The notes under the pieces were generated by a model, which worked only from the letters and a program-made list of their open reading frames with translations, searched no databases and had not been told where the DNA came from. Source: Tritonibacter horizontis (GTDB lineage Bacteria; Pseudomonadota; Alphaproteobacteria; Rhodobacterales; Rhodobacteraceae). Taken from it: 64,000 bases of DNA. The stretch lies in NCBI RefSeq assembly GCF_001518015.1, contig NZ_LPUY01000075.1, forward strand, positions 91,939-155,938, written 5' to 3'. Positions 24,685-34,446 of this stretch are shown piece after piece. The position numbers and the translations under genes are program-made. Each line of letters starts with the position of its first letter. Position 1 is the stretch's first letter.

Positions 24685-26841
24685 TCAGGCGGCGCGGACG
24701 GCGGCACTCCCAGCCTGTGCTGTGCCGTGCAGTCGAAAATCCGCCACAAGCCCCGCCAAATCGCTCGCATGGGCGGCAATACCGCCAGAGGCCATGCGGG
24801 TCGTTTCCGCAACCGCGGTATTCTGGCTTGCAAGGCTGTTGAGAACTCCCATCGCTTCGCTCAGGCTATGCAGGGCCGAGATCTGCGCCTCGGATGTGCG
24901 CGAAATCCGTGTCAGGACATCGTCGACATTGGTTATCTCTTCAGAAATTTCACCCAACGCATGACCCGTCCGATCCACAAGAGACACGCCATCTTCGACC
25001 TGGCGTCCGCTTTCCTCAATCAACACCTTGATTTCCAGCGCGGCGGCACTGGACCGCTGTGCCAGGGCCCGCACTTCTGAAGCGACGACAGCAAACCCCC
25101 GTCCGGCCTCGCCTGCGCGCGCCGCTTCGACGCCGGCATTCAGCGCCAGTAGATTGGTCTGAAAAGAGATGTCATCAATCAGGGAAATGATATTGGCAAT
25201 TTTCTCCGAGGACTCTTTGATCCGGCCCATCGCACTGACGGCTTCGCGCACCACTTTCGCAGAGCCGTTGGCGCGCTCGCGAGCGTTGCCTGCCATCCCT
25301 GCAGCGGAGCGGACATCCTGGCCGAATTCGTCGAACTCTTCGGCCAGACGTTCAACCCGTCCGGTTGTCTCCTGAATGGTGCTGACTTGTTCTGTTGTGC
25401 GTCCCGCCAGGTCCAACGCCGACGATTTCATGTCCGCGGAGGAACGATCCAGGTCCTCAACCGTGCGGGCGATCAAGGCGAGGACCCCGCGCAGACGCTC
25501 AGAGGCCGAATTGAAATCGCTGCGGATTTTATCGTATTCGGGGTCGAGCGGGTCGTCGAAATGGCAGGTCAGATCCGCCTCGGCCAGGGCTGCCAAACCT
25601 TCGGTCACCAAATCGACCACCCTCCCGTGTTTGGCATTCAGCAGGGCTTCATCGCTTTCTTTCAACTCTTCCGCGGCGCGTCGCATGGCGAGCGTTTCCT
25701 GTTTGAACGTGTAAATCACCCGGGCCATGCGGCTGATCTCGTCGCGGCCTTCTATGCCTTTGATGAACAGGTCAAATTGACCTTTTGCAAAGCCGTCAAC
25801 AACCTTGGTCAACCGATTGATGCGGAAAATCATCCACTCGAAGGTCCCGATCGCGAAGAGCGTGACAGCAACCGAAGCGATAATCCCAATTGCCAGAAGT
25901 TCACGGTAGGTCTGTTTCACATCCGCCAGAACTTCGACCTTCAAAGCCTCAATATCGGCCCCCAACGACAGCTCGCGTTGCCGCAGGAGATTGATCCAGT
26001 CGCTTGAAATTTTGAACCATTCAGGAGCCGTCAGCCCTCCGAAGTCACCGGTTTCGTAGCCTGCAATTATGCGCTGCCGTGCCGCAGATATCGCCTGATA
26101 CTCCGGTTCGCTTTCCAGCGAGGCCTTCCAGCCCGGGCCGTCAATCAGGTTCGTGGCCTCAATCAGCAGCGCCTGTTGCCCGCCTCCGAGCGATACAAAC
26201 CGGTCGTGCACCGCAAGGCTGAACCCGCCCCCCAGCCCGGTCGCCCCCATGGCACGCTCCAGCCCGGCACGCTCTTTCGCCCCGCCCACCATCGTTCGCG
26301 CCAGGAGCAATGCCCGCTGCAACGTCAAGGCATCAGCAGCGCGTTTTGCCTCCGCGACCTCAGACACGAATTCCGGACGCGCCAAATCCAGCAACATGTT
26401 GATCGTGCCAGTATAGAACGCGGCCATTTGCGGCACGGTGAGGTCAAACGCATCAACGGAAACACGGATATCTGACAGTTGCTGCAGCCGCGCCTGCGTT
26501 GCCTCGTAGAGCTGTACATCCCGCCCACGAAGCATCTCTGCATTGGCCTGGACATGGCCCAATGCCGTCTCTGTATCACGTCGCTGCAGGTCCAGTTCCG
26601 CCGGAAAATTCTTCCCCGCGGAGGCAATGAAGCCCGCCGAATAGCCGCGTTCTTTCTGCAATTCATGGACGAGAGAATTCAAAATATTGGCCCCCGCAAT
26701 GGTTGCGGTGGCGCTTTCTGTTGCGATCACGCTCTCCCGTTGAGTTTCAAGTTCACGCGAAACGAAAAAAGCGGCCAAAGCCAACAATGGCCCGATCACA
26801 AGACACATAACGATCCGAAGACGCATTTGATAACCCAACAT
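24685..26841 (-). CDS. methyl-accepting chemotaxis protein with NIT-type sensor domain
   Basis: The 718-residue chemoreceptor has TM1 at about residues 6-27, a large helical periplasmic nitrate/nitrite-sensing-like domain (VHELQKERGYSAGFIAS is the characteristic start), TM2 (LLAIGIIASVAVTLFAIG), a HAMP region and a signalling domain. The conserved hairpin tip contains DDISFQTNLLALNAGVEAAR. The C-terminus has no CheR-tethering pentapeptide that I can see. NIT domains are proposed to sense nitrate or nitrite; the ligand here is inference. It is divergent from cydAB, the alternative terminal oxidase, which hints at a common respiratory theme. Confidence 0.87.
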   Translation of the reverse strand: MLGYQMRLRIVMCLVIGPLLALAAFFVSRELETQRESVIATESATATIAGANILNSLVHELQKERGYSAGFIASAGKNFPAELDLQRRDTETALGHVQANAEMLRGRDVQLYEATQARLQQLSDIRVSVDAFDLTVPQMAAFYTGTINMLLDLARPEFVSEVAEAKRAADALTLQRALLLARTMVGGAKERAGLERAMGATGLGGGFSLAVHDRFVSLGGGQQALLIEATNLIDGPGWKASLESEPEYQAISAARQRIIAGYETGDFGGLTAPEWFKISSDWINLLRQRELSLGADIEALKVEVLADVKQTYRELLAIGIIASVAVTLFAIGTFEWMIFRINRLTKVVDGFAKGQFDLFIKGIEGRDEISRMARVIYTFKQETLAMRRAAEELKESDEALLNAKHGRVVDLVTEGLAALAEADLTCHFDDPLDPEYDKIRSDFNSASERLRGVLALIARTVEDLDRSSADMKSSALDLAGRTTEQVSTIQETTGRVERLAEEFDEFGQDVRSAAGMAGNARERANGSAKVVREAVSAMGRIKESSEKIANIISLIDDISFQTNLLALNAGVEAARAGEAGRGFAVVASEVRALAQRSSAAALEIKVLIEESGRQVEDGVSLVDRTGHALGEISEEITNVDDVLTRISRTSEAQISALHSLSEAMGVLNSLASQNTAVAETTRMASGGIAAHASDLAGLVADFRLHGTAQAGSAAVRAA

Positions 26842-27106
26842 GCTGCTTGACCAGCTCCACGTTCCTTCTGAAGAGTTAAGAAACGATAGGCCCAGCGTGA
26901 CGTGCCCGATAAATCTCAGGCTCACCGCAGGGACATTCGGACAAAGACCGGGTTTCGCCCAAAAACAGAGCAAATGACCTGCTATACCAGGCATTGCGGG
27001 CGACCGATTGTCGCGCGACACGCACGCGCAGCCCGGGTTTGATACATTGCTTTTAAATTCTCTTGAGATAGCTCTGGGGGAGTAAAACGACCTCAGGAGA
27101 CATGCG

Positions 27107-28519
27107 ATGCTGGATGGAACCACGGCAGAAACCCTCGCCCGGATTCAATTCGCCTTTACGGTTTCCTTTCACATCATCTTTCCCGCGTTTTCTATCGGTC
27201 TGGCCAGTTTTCTGGCGGTGCTCAATGCGCTTTGGCTGCGTCACCGCGATCCGACGTATCTTGCGCTCTTCAACTATTGGAAAAAGATCTTTGCCGTCGC
27301 CTTTGGCATGGGGGTCGTTTCCGGCATTGTCATGTCCTACCAGTTTGGCACCAATTGGTCGGTCTTTTCCGACAAAGCCGGACCTGTCATTGGCCCCTTG
27401 ATGGCCTATGAGGTGCTTTCGGCCTTTTTCCTCGAAGCCGGCTTTCTTGGCATCATGCTGTTTGGCCGCGACCGCGTGGGCGACAGGCTCCATATGTTTG
27501 CGACAGCCATGGTGGCCTTTGGCACGCTGATGTCTGCGACCTGGATTCTCAGCGTCAACAGCTGGATGCACACCCCTGCAGGCTACGCCATCGCCAGCAA
27601 TGGCCAGTTCATCCCCGAGGATTGGTGGCAGATCGTTTTCAACCCCTCGTTTCCGTTCCGCCTTGTGCATATGGTGTTGGCTGCATTCCTCACCACCGCC
27701 TTTGTGGTCGCCGCCGTGGGGGCGTTGCACCTGCTGCGTGATCGCAGCGATAAAGAAGCGCGGCGGATGTTCTCCATGGCGATGTGGATGGCGTTGATCG
27801 TCACGCCGATCCAGATCTTTGCCGGCGACGCGCATGGGCTCAACACGCTGGAGCATCAGCCGGTCAAAGTCATGGCCATGGAAGGTCACTATGACAGCTA
27901 CCCGGATGGTGCGCCGCTGATCCTGTTTGGCATTCCCAACCCGGCAGAAAAGCGCGTCGACTATGCCATCGAGATACCCAAGCTGTCCTCCCTGATCCTG
28001 AAACACGATCTGAACGCACCGCTCGATGGGCTGGACACCGTGCCGGACGCGGACGAGCCACCGGTCGCCATTGTCTTCTTCAGCTTTCGCGTGATGGTCG
28101 GTCTTGGCTTTGCGATGCTGGCCGTCGGGCTCTGGAGCGGTGTCGCGCGGCTGCGTCGCCAGCTTTATGACAGTCTCTGGCTTCACCGGATCTGTCTGGC
28201 GATGGGGCCCTCGGGTTTCATTGCGGTGCTTGCCGGCTGGATCACCACCGAGGTCGGTCGCCAGCCCTATACGGTCTATGGCCTGCTGCGCACATCGGAC
28301 AGCCTCGCCCCGGTCGAGGCACCGGCTGTCGCGGCCTCGCTCGTCGCTTTTGTGCTGGTGTACTTCGCCGTCTTTGGGGCCGGAACGGCGTATATTCTGG
28401 CAATGATGAACAAACGGCCGGCCACACCGCGGCTTGGCCTGCGCGATGCTCCGGTACCGGCTGTGGGCGTCGTGCCGCCACGCATACTCGAAGCCAACAA
28501 CGACACCCCCAGGACCTGA
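27107..28519 (+). CDS. cydA: cytochrome bd-type quinol oxidase subunit I (cyanide-insensitive type)
   Basis: This 470-residue membrane protein carries the haem ligands His22, His188 and Met330 (in FSFRVM), and the conserved Glu102/Glu110 of the proton path (AYEVLSAFFLEAG). The quinol loop is short, as in CIO/CioA-type oxidases. It oxidises ubiquinol and reduces oxygen to water at the inner membrane. The start follows CAGGAG. It is directly upstream of subunit II and DUF2474, the usual CIO operon. I see no FNR box upstream. Confidence 0.95.
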   Translation: MLDGTTAETLARIQFAFTVSFHIIFPAFSIGLASFLAVLNALWLRHRDPTYLALFNYWKKIFAVAFGMGVVSGIVMSYQFGTNWSVFSDKAGPVIGPLMAYEVLSAFFLEAGFLGIMLFGRDRVGDRLHMFATAMVAFGTLMSATWILSVNSWMHTPAGYAIASNGQFIPEDWWQIVFNPSFPFRLVHMVLAAFLTTAFVVAAVGALHLLRDRSDKEARRMFSMAMWMALIVTPIQIFAGDAHGLNTLEHQPVKVMAMEGHYDSYPDGAPLILFGIPNPAEKRVDYAIEIPKLSSLILKHDLNAPLDGLDTVPDADEPPVAIVFFSFRVMVGLGFAMLAVGLWSGVARLRRQLYDSLWLHRICLAMGPSGFIAVLAGWITTEVGRQPYTVYGLLRTSDSLAPVEAPAVAASLVAFVLVYFAVFGAGTAYILAMMNKRPATPRLGLRDAPVPAVGVVPPRILEANNDTPRT

Positions 28520-28529
28520 GGACATGGCA

Positions 28530-29534
28530 ATGGAATTCGATCTTGCATTCATCTGGGCGGGTCTGATCGCCTTTTCGGTGCTGACTTACGTGATCCTCGA
28601 TGGCTTTGACCTGGGACTGGGCATCCTGTTTCCCTTTGCCAAATCGAACCAGGAAAGAGACCTGATGATGAACTCGGTTGCGCCGGTTTGGGATGGCAAC
28701 GAGACCTGGCTGGTGCTGGGTGGCGGCGGGCTGTTCGCAGTGTTTCCGCTGGCCTATGCGGTAATCATGCCGGCCCTCTATGTTCCGATCACCGTGATGC
28801 TGCTGGCGCTGGTCTTTCGCGGCGTGTCCTTTGAATACCGCTGGCGTGCGCAAAGGTACAAATGGGTGTGGGATTTCACCTTTTTTGGCGGCTCGCTGCT
28901 GGCCGCCTTGTGTCAGGGGATCGCCCTTGGCGCCCTGGTGCAGGGGATCGAAGTCGAGGGGCGCGCCTATGCGGGCGGTTGGTTCGACTGGCTCAGCCCC
29001 TTCTCGCTGCTGACGGGGGGCGCGGTGGCCGTTGGCTATGCCCTGCTCGGGGCGTGTTGGTTGATCATGAAGACCGAAGACGACATTCACCACCATATGA
29101 GGCGCCTTGCCAAACCCCTTGCGATCGCCACGCTGGCCCTGATTGGCGTTGTCAGCCTGTGGACCCCCTTCCTCGACCCGGTCTATTTCTCGCGCTGGTT
29201 CAATCTGCCCGGAAGCCTTTGGACATTCTGCGTCCCGGCGATGATGGCGGCCTTGATATGGGCCTTGTTTTCCGGTCTGTCAGGCCCGTCCGATCGCCAG
29301 CCGTTTTTTGCCGCGCTGGGGATATTTGTCGTCAGTTTCATTGGCCTTGGCATCAGTTTTTACCCCATGATGGTGCCCCCCTCGCTGACCATCTGGGCCG
29401 TCGCGGCACCGGACAAAAGCCTCGGCTTTGCCCTGGTCGGGGCCATCGTGCTGATACCGTTGATCCTGGCCTATACAGCCTATGCCTATTGGGTATTTCG
29501 CGGCAAACTCGACCCCGACAACGGCTACCACTGA
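28530..29534 (+). CDS. cydB: cytochrome bd-type quinol oxidase subunit II
   Basis: The 334-residue partner of CydA starts MEFDLAFIWAGLIAFSVLTY and has the family block ILDGFDLGLGILFPFA with the conserved Asp. About eight membrane segments follow. It completes the bd oxidase. I prefer the ATG at 28530 over the one two codons earlier because GAGGA lies seven bases upstream of it but only one base from the other. Its stop overlaps the start of the DUF2474 gene (TGATG). Confidence 0.93.
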   Translation: MEFDLAFIWAGLIAFSVLTYVILDGFDLGLGILFPFAKSNQERDLMMNSVAPVWDGNETWLVLGGGGLFAVFPLAYAVIMPALYVPITVMLLALVFRGVSFEYRWRAQRYKWVWDFTFFGGSLLAALCQGIALGALVQGIEVEGRAYAGGWFDWLSPFSLLTGGAVAVGYALLGACWLIMKTEDDIHHHMRRLAKPLAIATLALIGVVSLWTPFLDPVYFSRWFNLPGSLWTFCVPAMMAALIWALFSGLSGPSDRQPFFAALGIFVVSFIGLGISFYPMMVPPSLTIWAVAAPDKSLGFALVGAIVLIPLILAYTAYAYWVFRGKLDPDNGYH

Positions 29535-29629
29535 TGCGCCGCTGGCTTTGGTTCATCGGCCTTTGGTGTGTCAGCGTGGCGCTTCTTGCACTGGTCGCAT
29601 TCGGGCTTCGCTTGCTGCTGATCCCCTAG
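29534..29629 (+). CDS. DUF2474 micro-subunit of the bd oxidase
   Basis: This 31-residue protein (starting MRRWLWFIGLWCVSVALLAL) is a single membrane helix after an Arg/Trp-rich start. DUF2474 proteins occur directly after cydB in CIO-type operons and are the likely counterparts of CydX/CydS, which stabilise the oxidase haems. The ATG overlaps the cydB stop, so translation is coupled. Confidence 0.85.
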   Translation: MRRWLWFIGLWCVSVALLALVAFGLRLLLIP

Positions 29630-29932
29630 GGCGCTGCCGTGCTGCCGCCAGCGTAAAGTTACCATCATTCTCGCCGCGCTGAACCCGCGTCAGCTTGCAA
29701 TTTGGCCCGAAATCTGGCCCGCTCGGCTGAGGGAAGTTCTTTCGTTCGCCAAACCGCTCCAGCCGCGCAAGTGACGTTGCGGCAGCCGTTCGTGCACTAA
29801 CAGCTTCTTCCATCAGCGAAAAACTGCACGATTTTGTCTCCTTCCCGTTCTTTGACGAAAAAGTCCTTTCCTGCCTCTCGTCGCGAAGGCACAATATTGG
29901 ATACAATAACCAAAGATAACATAGGGAGTCCC
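29630..29932. other. 303-bp intergenic region between the cyd and opp operons
   Basis: No supported gene. Near the right end is an inverted repeat TATTG-GATA-CAATA (29895-29908), 25 bp before the oppA start, which may be an operator or part of the promoter. No clear terminator for the cyd operon is seen. Confidence 0.5.
29895..29908. promoter_or_regulatory. inverted repeat upstream of oppA
   Basis: TATTG-GATA-CAATA is a perfect 5-bp inverted repeat in an AT-rich patch. It ends 24 bp before the oppA ATG and could overlap the transcription start region. Confidence 0.35.
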
Positions 29933-31549
29933 ATGAAACACCGTTCACTTCTCATCCCCGCCCTTCTCTCCGGCACGTTGCTCAGCTCCGTACAGGCTGC
30001 AACAGTTCCAGACAGCGCAACACTGGCAGACGATCAGACCTTTACCTATCGCGTCATGGATGAATTTTCCTCCTTTGATCCGCAGGTGGTCGAAGGTGTC
30101 GTTGGCGCCGAAGTCGTGCGCGACATGTTCGAAGGCCTCTACAATCAGGACGCGGAAGGCAAGAACGTCCCCGGGGTCGCCCTGAGCCACACCGTCAGCG
30201 ACGACAACATGACCTATACGTTCACCCTGCGCGACAACGCCAAATGGTCCGACGGCAAACCCGTCACCGCCGGCGATTTCGTCTATGCATGGCAGCGTGC
30301 CGTCGATCCGGAGCTGGCCTCTCCATATGCTTGGTACATGGAGCTTATGTCGATCGAGAATGCCTCCGCCATCATCGCGGGCGACAAGCCAAACACCGAT
30401 CTGGGCGTCTCCGCCCCGGACGATCACACGCTGGTTGTACAGCTCAGCCAGCCGCTGCCCTATTTTGACAAGATGGTCAGCCATGCGACCACCTTTCCCG
30501 CCCCGAAATGGGCCATCGACGCCCATGGCAAGGAATGGACCCGCCCGGAAAACATCGTCTCCAACGGGGCCTATGTGCTGACCGAACATGTGCTCAAGGA
30601 ACGTTCCGTGCGCAAGCGCAATCCGATGTATTGGGACAATGACAACACCGTCATCGAAAAGGTGGTGACCCTCAATATCGGCGACGAGGCGCAGGGTCTG
30701 ACCCGTTACCGCGCGGGCGAGGTCGACAAGACCGAGATCCCCGCCGGCCAGTATCCGACCCTGAAGGATGAATTCCCCGACGAAGCCTATGCGTTGCCAC
30801 GTCTGTGCAACTATTACTTCACCTTCAACGTCGCCAGCGGCCCCGAGGCGTTCAAGGACGCCCGCGTGCGTCAGGCGCTGTCTTATGCGATTGACCGCAG
30901 CGTCATCACCGACGCGGTGCTGCAGGGCGGACAATTCCCCGCCTTCACCTTCACCCCCGGCGCGACCGCGAATTTCGAGGTGCCAGAGGTCGAGTATGCC
31001 ACCATGACCCAGGCCGAGCGCGACGCCAAAGCCAAGGAGCTGCTCACAGAAGCCGGCTATGGCGAGGGCGGCGAAACCCTGTCGTTCAACTACCTTTACA
31101 ACACCTCGGAAACCCACCAGCAGGTCGCCATTGTCGCCACCCAGATGTGGAAGCAGAAACTCGGCGTCGATGTGACACTGGAAAACCAGGAATGGAAGGT
31201 GTTCCTGGAGACCCGCGGCAACCAGAATTTCGACATGGCGCGCGGGGCCTGGTGTGGCGACTATAACGAGGCCTCGACCTTCCTCGACCTGCTGACCACG
31301 CCCTCCGGCTACAATGACGGCAAATACTCCAACGCAAAGGTCGACAGCCTGATGACAGAGGCAAAATCCTCGCAGGACACGACGCCGCTTTATGCCGAGG
31401 TGGAGAAGATCCTCGCGGACGAGATGCCCGTGGTTCCGATCTACCACTACTCGACCAACATCATGCTCGACAGCGCCATTCAGGGCTGGCCGATCAACAA
31501 CGTCGAGCAGACCTGGTATTCCAAAGATCTCTACAAAGTCGCGCAATAA
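29933..31549 (+). CDS. oppA: oligopeptide ABC transporter substrate-binding protein
   Basis: This 538-residue periplasmic protein has a signal peptide (MKHRSLLIPALLSGTLLSSVQA) and the family-5 extracellular solute-binding blocks: LSHTVSDDNMTYTFTLRDNA, WSDGKPVTAGDFVYAWQRAVD and DARVRQALSYAIDR. The resemblance is to OppA/MppA of enterobacteria, so peptides, possibly murein peptides, are the likely cargo. AGGGAG precedes the ATG. It is first in the operon and followed by a GC-rich hairpin, implying excess over the permease components. Confidence 0.92.
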   Translation: MKHRSLLIPALLSGTLLSSVQAATVPDSATLADDQTFTYRVMDEFSSFDPQVVEGVVGAEVVRDMFEGLYNQDAEGKNVPGVALSHTVSDDNMTYTFTLRDNAKWSDGKPVTAGDFVYAWQRAVDPELASPYAWYMELMSIENASAIIAGDKPNTDLGVSAPDDHTLVVQLSQPLPYFDKMVSHATTFPAPKWAIDAHGKEWTRPENIVSNGAYVLTEHVLKERSVRKRNPMYWDNDNTVIEKVVTLNIGDEAQGLTRYRAGEVDKTEIPAGQYPTLKDEFPDEAYALPRLCNYYFTFNVASGPEAFKDARVRQALSYAIDRSVITDAVLQGGQFPAFTFTPGATANFEVPEVEYATMTQAERDAKAKELLTEAGYGEGGETLSFNYLYNTSETHQQVAIVATQMWKQKLGVDVTLENQEWKVFLETRGNQNFDMARGAWCGDYNEASTFLDLLTTPSGYNDGKYSNAKVDSLMTEAKSSQDTTPLYAEVEKILADEMPVVPIYHYSTNIMLDSAIQGWPINNVEQTWYSKDLYKVAQ

Positions 31550-31578
31550 CCTCCTTCCGAACATCAACAACCCAATCA

Positions 31579-31604
31579 CCCCGGTCGCCCTTGCGCGGCC
31601 GGGG
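31579..31604 (+). terminator. GC-rich hairpin between oppA and oppB
   Basis: A 10-bp stem, CCCCGGTCGC pairing with GCGCGGCCGGGG-type bases through one G-U, has a 6-nt loop, about 30 bp after the oppA stop. No T run follows. It is probably an intra-operon stabiliser or attenuator, as between glpV and glpS. Confidence 0.55.
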
Positions 31605-31621
31605 CGACATGAGGCCGTCAT

Positions 31622-32551
31622 ATGTTGAATTACACCTTGCGCCGCCTGCTGACGGTGGTGCCCACGCTGCTTGTCCTGATCGTCTTCTCCTTTTACCTGA
31701 TGCGGCTTGCACCCGGCGGCCCGTTCACCTCTGAACGGCCCCTGCCCCCGGCCGTGATGGCCAACGTTCTGGAACGCTATGGGCTGGACGAACCTCTGCA
31801 TGTGCAGCTTTTCACCTATATCAAGAACATCGTCCTGCATTTCGATTTCGGCCCGTCCTTCAGCCAGAAGGACCGCGACGTGAACGATGTCATCGCGCAG
31901 GGCTTTCCGGTGACCCTGACCTACGGGTTCTGGTCGGCGGTATTCGTTCTGGCCTGCGGCATCCCGTTGGGGATCATTGCGGCGCTGCGGCACAATTCCT
32001 TCTGGGACTATTCGATGACCGGACTGGCGATCTTCAGCCAGATCTTCCCGAACTTCGTGCTTGCGCCGATCATGGTGCTTTTATTCACCCTGTCCTGGGG
32101 GCTGCTGCCGGGCGGCGGCTGGAATGGCGGCCAGTGGGAATATATCATCATGCCCGCCGTCGCGCTCGGCACCTCCTATATGGCTGGGGTGGCACGGCTG
32201 ACGCGCGGTTCGTTCCTCGAGGTCATGAGCTCTCCGTTCATCCGCACCGCCCGCGCCAAGGGCCTGCCGGAACGCACCATCATCATTCGCCACGCGCTGA
32301 AGCCGGCGCTGTTGCCGACGCTGACCTACATGGGACCGGTCTTTGTCTATATGATCACCGGCTCCGTCTTTATCGACGTGTTCTTTTCCACCGGCGGCAT
32401 CGGTCAGGATTTCATCGACGGGGCCTATAGCCGCGACTACTCGATGCTGCTGGGCCTCACGATCCTCTACAGCCTCTTGACCTTTACCCTGAACCTCCTC
32501 CTCGACCTCGCCTATGCCTGGATCGACCCCAAAGTCCGGAGCAAGCTGTGA
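31622..32551 (+). CDS. oppB: oligopeptide ABC transporter permease OppB
   Basis: This 309-residue inner-membrane permease begins MLNYTLRRLLTVVPTLLVL, the standard OppB/DppB opening. The coupling loop FIRTARAKGLPERTIIIRHA is followed by ALKPALLPTLTYMGP. Six membrane segments are expected. It forms the peptide channel with OppC, whose start overlaps this stop by 4 bp. Confidence 0.93.
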   Translation: MLNYTLRRLLTVVPTLLVLIVFSFYLMRLAPGGPFTSERPLPPAVMANVLERYGLDEPLHVQLFTYIKNIVLHFDFGPSFSQKDRDVNDVIAQGFPVTLTYGFWSAVFVLACGIPLGIIAALRHNSFWDYSMTGLAIFSQIFPNFVLAPIMVLLFTLSWGLLPGGGWNGGQWEYIIMPAVALGTSYMAGVARLTRGSFLEVMSSPFIRTARAKGLPERTIIIRHALKPALLPTLTYMGPVFVYMITGSVFIDVFFSTGGIGQDFIDGAYSRDYSMLLGLTILYSLLTFTLNLLLDLAYAWIDPKVRSKL

Positions 32552-33480
32552 GCATTGCAAAGAAACAGATGAACGCCGCCCCTTACGCCGAGGCCGCGGC
32601 AGCAGACATGGTCACCTCGCGCTCTTTCTGGGCCGATGCCCGGGGGCGTTTTTTGAAAAACCGCATGGCGGTGGTGTCGGTCTTGATGCTGGTGCTCCTG
32701 GTGCTGTTTGCCATCTTCGGCCACACCATTGCGCGCTGGAGCTATGAGGAAATCGACTGGACCATCCTCGGCAAGGTCAAGACCGAAGGCGGGCCAACCC
32801 TGGCCAACGGGCATTTCTTCGGCGTCGACGAACTGGGTCGTGATCTTTATGCCCGCGTGGTTCAGGGCAGCCGCACGTCCCTGCTGGTCGGATTCGTTGC
32901 CGGCACCGCCTCTGTGCTCCTCGGGTCCGTGATCGGCGCGTCGGCCGGCTATTTCGGGGGGCGGTTCGACCAGCTGGTGATGGGCGCCTATACGATCTGG
33001 ATTTCGATCCCCTACATCATCTTCTTTGTCGTCTGGAAGGCCTTTTTCGGGCGGTCGCTGACACAGATGATCCTGGTCATCGTGCTGGTCAACTGGACCG
33101 CGGGCCTGCTGATCGTGCGCGGACAGGTGATGATGCTGAAGAACCGCGAATTCGTCGATGCCGCGCGGATGCTCGGCATGAGCGATTTCACCATTATTTT
33201 CAAACACCTGATGCCCAATATCCTTTGGGTCATCGTGATCTATACCTCGATCGTCATCCCCGAAATCATCATGATGGAAAGCCTGGTGTCCTTCCTCGGC
33301 GTCGGCATTCAGGAACCCAACACCTCCTGGGGGGCGCTGATCTCCGAGGGTGCCCGCACGATGACCTTTGGCACCCTCTGGCAACTGGCCTTTCCGGCCG
33401 CGTTCTTCGTGGTCGCCCAGGTGTCTCTCTATTACATCGGCGACGGTCTCCGTGACGCCCTAGACCCGAAGGACCGCTGA
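32548..33480 (+). CDS. oppC: oligopeptide ABC transporter permease OppC
   Basis: The 310-residue permease has the OppC N-terminal cytoplasmic extension, then SFWADARGRFLKNRMAVVS before the first membrane span. The GVDELGRDLYARVVQGSRTS block and coupling loop FVDAARMLGMSDFTIIFKHL are typical. The start is a GTG in a 4-bp overlap with oppB (GTGA). It pairs with OppB and receives energy from OppD/OppF. Confidence 0.92.
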   Translation: MSIAKKQMNAAPYAEAAAADMVTSRSFWADARGRFLKNRMAVVSVLMLVLLVLFAIFGHTIARWSYEEIDWTILGKVKTEGGPTLANGHFFGVDELGRDLYARVVQGSRTSLLVGFVAGTASVLLGSVIGASAGYFGGRFDQLVMGAYTIWISIPYIIFFVVWKAFFGRSLTQMILVIVLVNWTAGLLIVRGQVMMLKNREFVDAARMLGMSDFTIIFKHLMPNILWVIVIYTSIVIPEIIMMESLVSFLGVGIQEPNTSWGALISEGARTMTFGTLWQLAFPAAFFVVAQVSLYYIGDGLRDALDPKDR

Positions 33481-33483
33481 TCC

Positions 33484-34446
33484 ATGAGCCTCCTGTCGAT
33501 CCGCAACCTGAACATCCGATTTCGCACCGGCGACGACTATGTCCACGCCGTCAATGATGTCAGTTTTGACATCGCCAAGGGCCAGAAGCTCGCCGTGGTG
33601 GGAGAGTCCGGCTCTGGCAAATCCCAGATCGCCATGGCGATCATGGGGTTGCTGGCACCCAATGCCGAGGCCAGCGGCGAGGTGCTCTACGAGGGCCAGA
33701 ACCTGTTGGCCCTGTCGCAGTCACAACTGAACCGGATCCGCGCGCGAGACATTTCAATCATCTTCCAGGACCCGATGAGCTCGCTCAATCCCTATATGCG
33801 CATCGAGCGGCAGCTTGGCGAGGTGGTGGTGCAGCACGAAGGCCTCAGCCGTCGCGACGCCCGCAAACGCGCGCTAGAGGTGATGGAGGCGGTCCAGATC
33901 CCGGACGCCAGGAACCGCCTGACCGCCTATCCGCATGAGTTCTCCGGCGGCATGCGCCAGCGGATCGTCATTGCCATGGCCCTGATCTGCAAACCGAAAC
34001 TGATCCTTGCGGACGAACCGACAACGGCGCTTGATGTGACCGTACAGGCGCAGATCATGACCCTGTTGGACGACATCCAGCGCGATCTCAATACCGCCGT
34101 GATGCTGATCACCCACGATCTCGGCGTGGTTGCCGGGTTCTGCGAGGACACGTTGGTGCTCTATGGGGGCCGGGTGATGGAAGAAGCGCCGACGCTGGAT
34201 CTCTTTGATGGCCCCGGCCATCCCTACACGCGTGGGTTGCTGCGCGCGGTGCCCAATATCAGCGACGCAACCGCAACCCTTGCAGCGATCCCCGGCAGCC
34301 CGCCCAACCAGACCCGCCCGCCTGTGGCCTGCCCCTTTGCACCGCGCTGCGTGGATGTGCGCGACGCCTGCCTTGAGGCCCTGCCAGACCTGACCGGCAG
34401 CCGCCAGAAACGCGCCTGCATCCGCCCCGTAGAGGAGCTGACATGA
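33484..34446 (+). CDS. oppD: oligopeptide ABC transporter ATPase OppD
   Basis: The 320-residue ABC ATPase has Walker A GESGSGKSQ, signature FSGGMRQR, Walker B ILADEPTTALD and switch ITHDLGVVAG. A C-terminal oligopeptide/dipeptide extension has the Cys-rich CPFAPRC...C block that in OppD/DppD homologues binds an iron-sulfur cluster. It starts 3 bp after oppC and overlaps oppF by ATGA. Confidence 0.93.
   Translation: MSLLSIRNLNIRFRTGDDYVHAVNDVSFDIAKGQKLAVVGESGSGKSQIAMAIMGLLAPNAEASGEVLYEGQNLLALSQSQLNRIRARDISIIFQDPMSSLNPYMRIERQLGEVVVQHEGLSRRDARKRALEVMEAVQIPDARNRLTAYPHEFSGGMRQRIVIAMALICKPKLILADEPTTALDVTVQAQIMTLLDDIQRDLNTAVMLITHDLGVVAGFCEDTLVLYGGRVMEEAPTLDLFDGPGHPYTRGLLRAVPNISDATATLAAIPGSPPNQTRPPVACPFAPRCVDVRDACLEALPDLTGSRQKRACIRPVEELT

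Noticed and set aside
26842..27106. Possible FNR/Anr box upstream of cydA
   Set aside because: TTGAT at 27038 region lacks a paired ATCAA at the right distance, so no box is called.
29571..29948. 125-codon minus-strand frame in the cyd-opp gap
   Set aside because: It overlaps the DUF2474 gene and the oppA start, has no ribosome site, and shows no family-like sequence.
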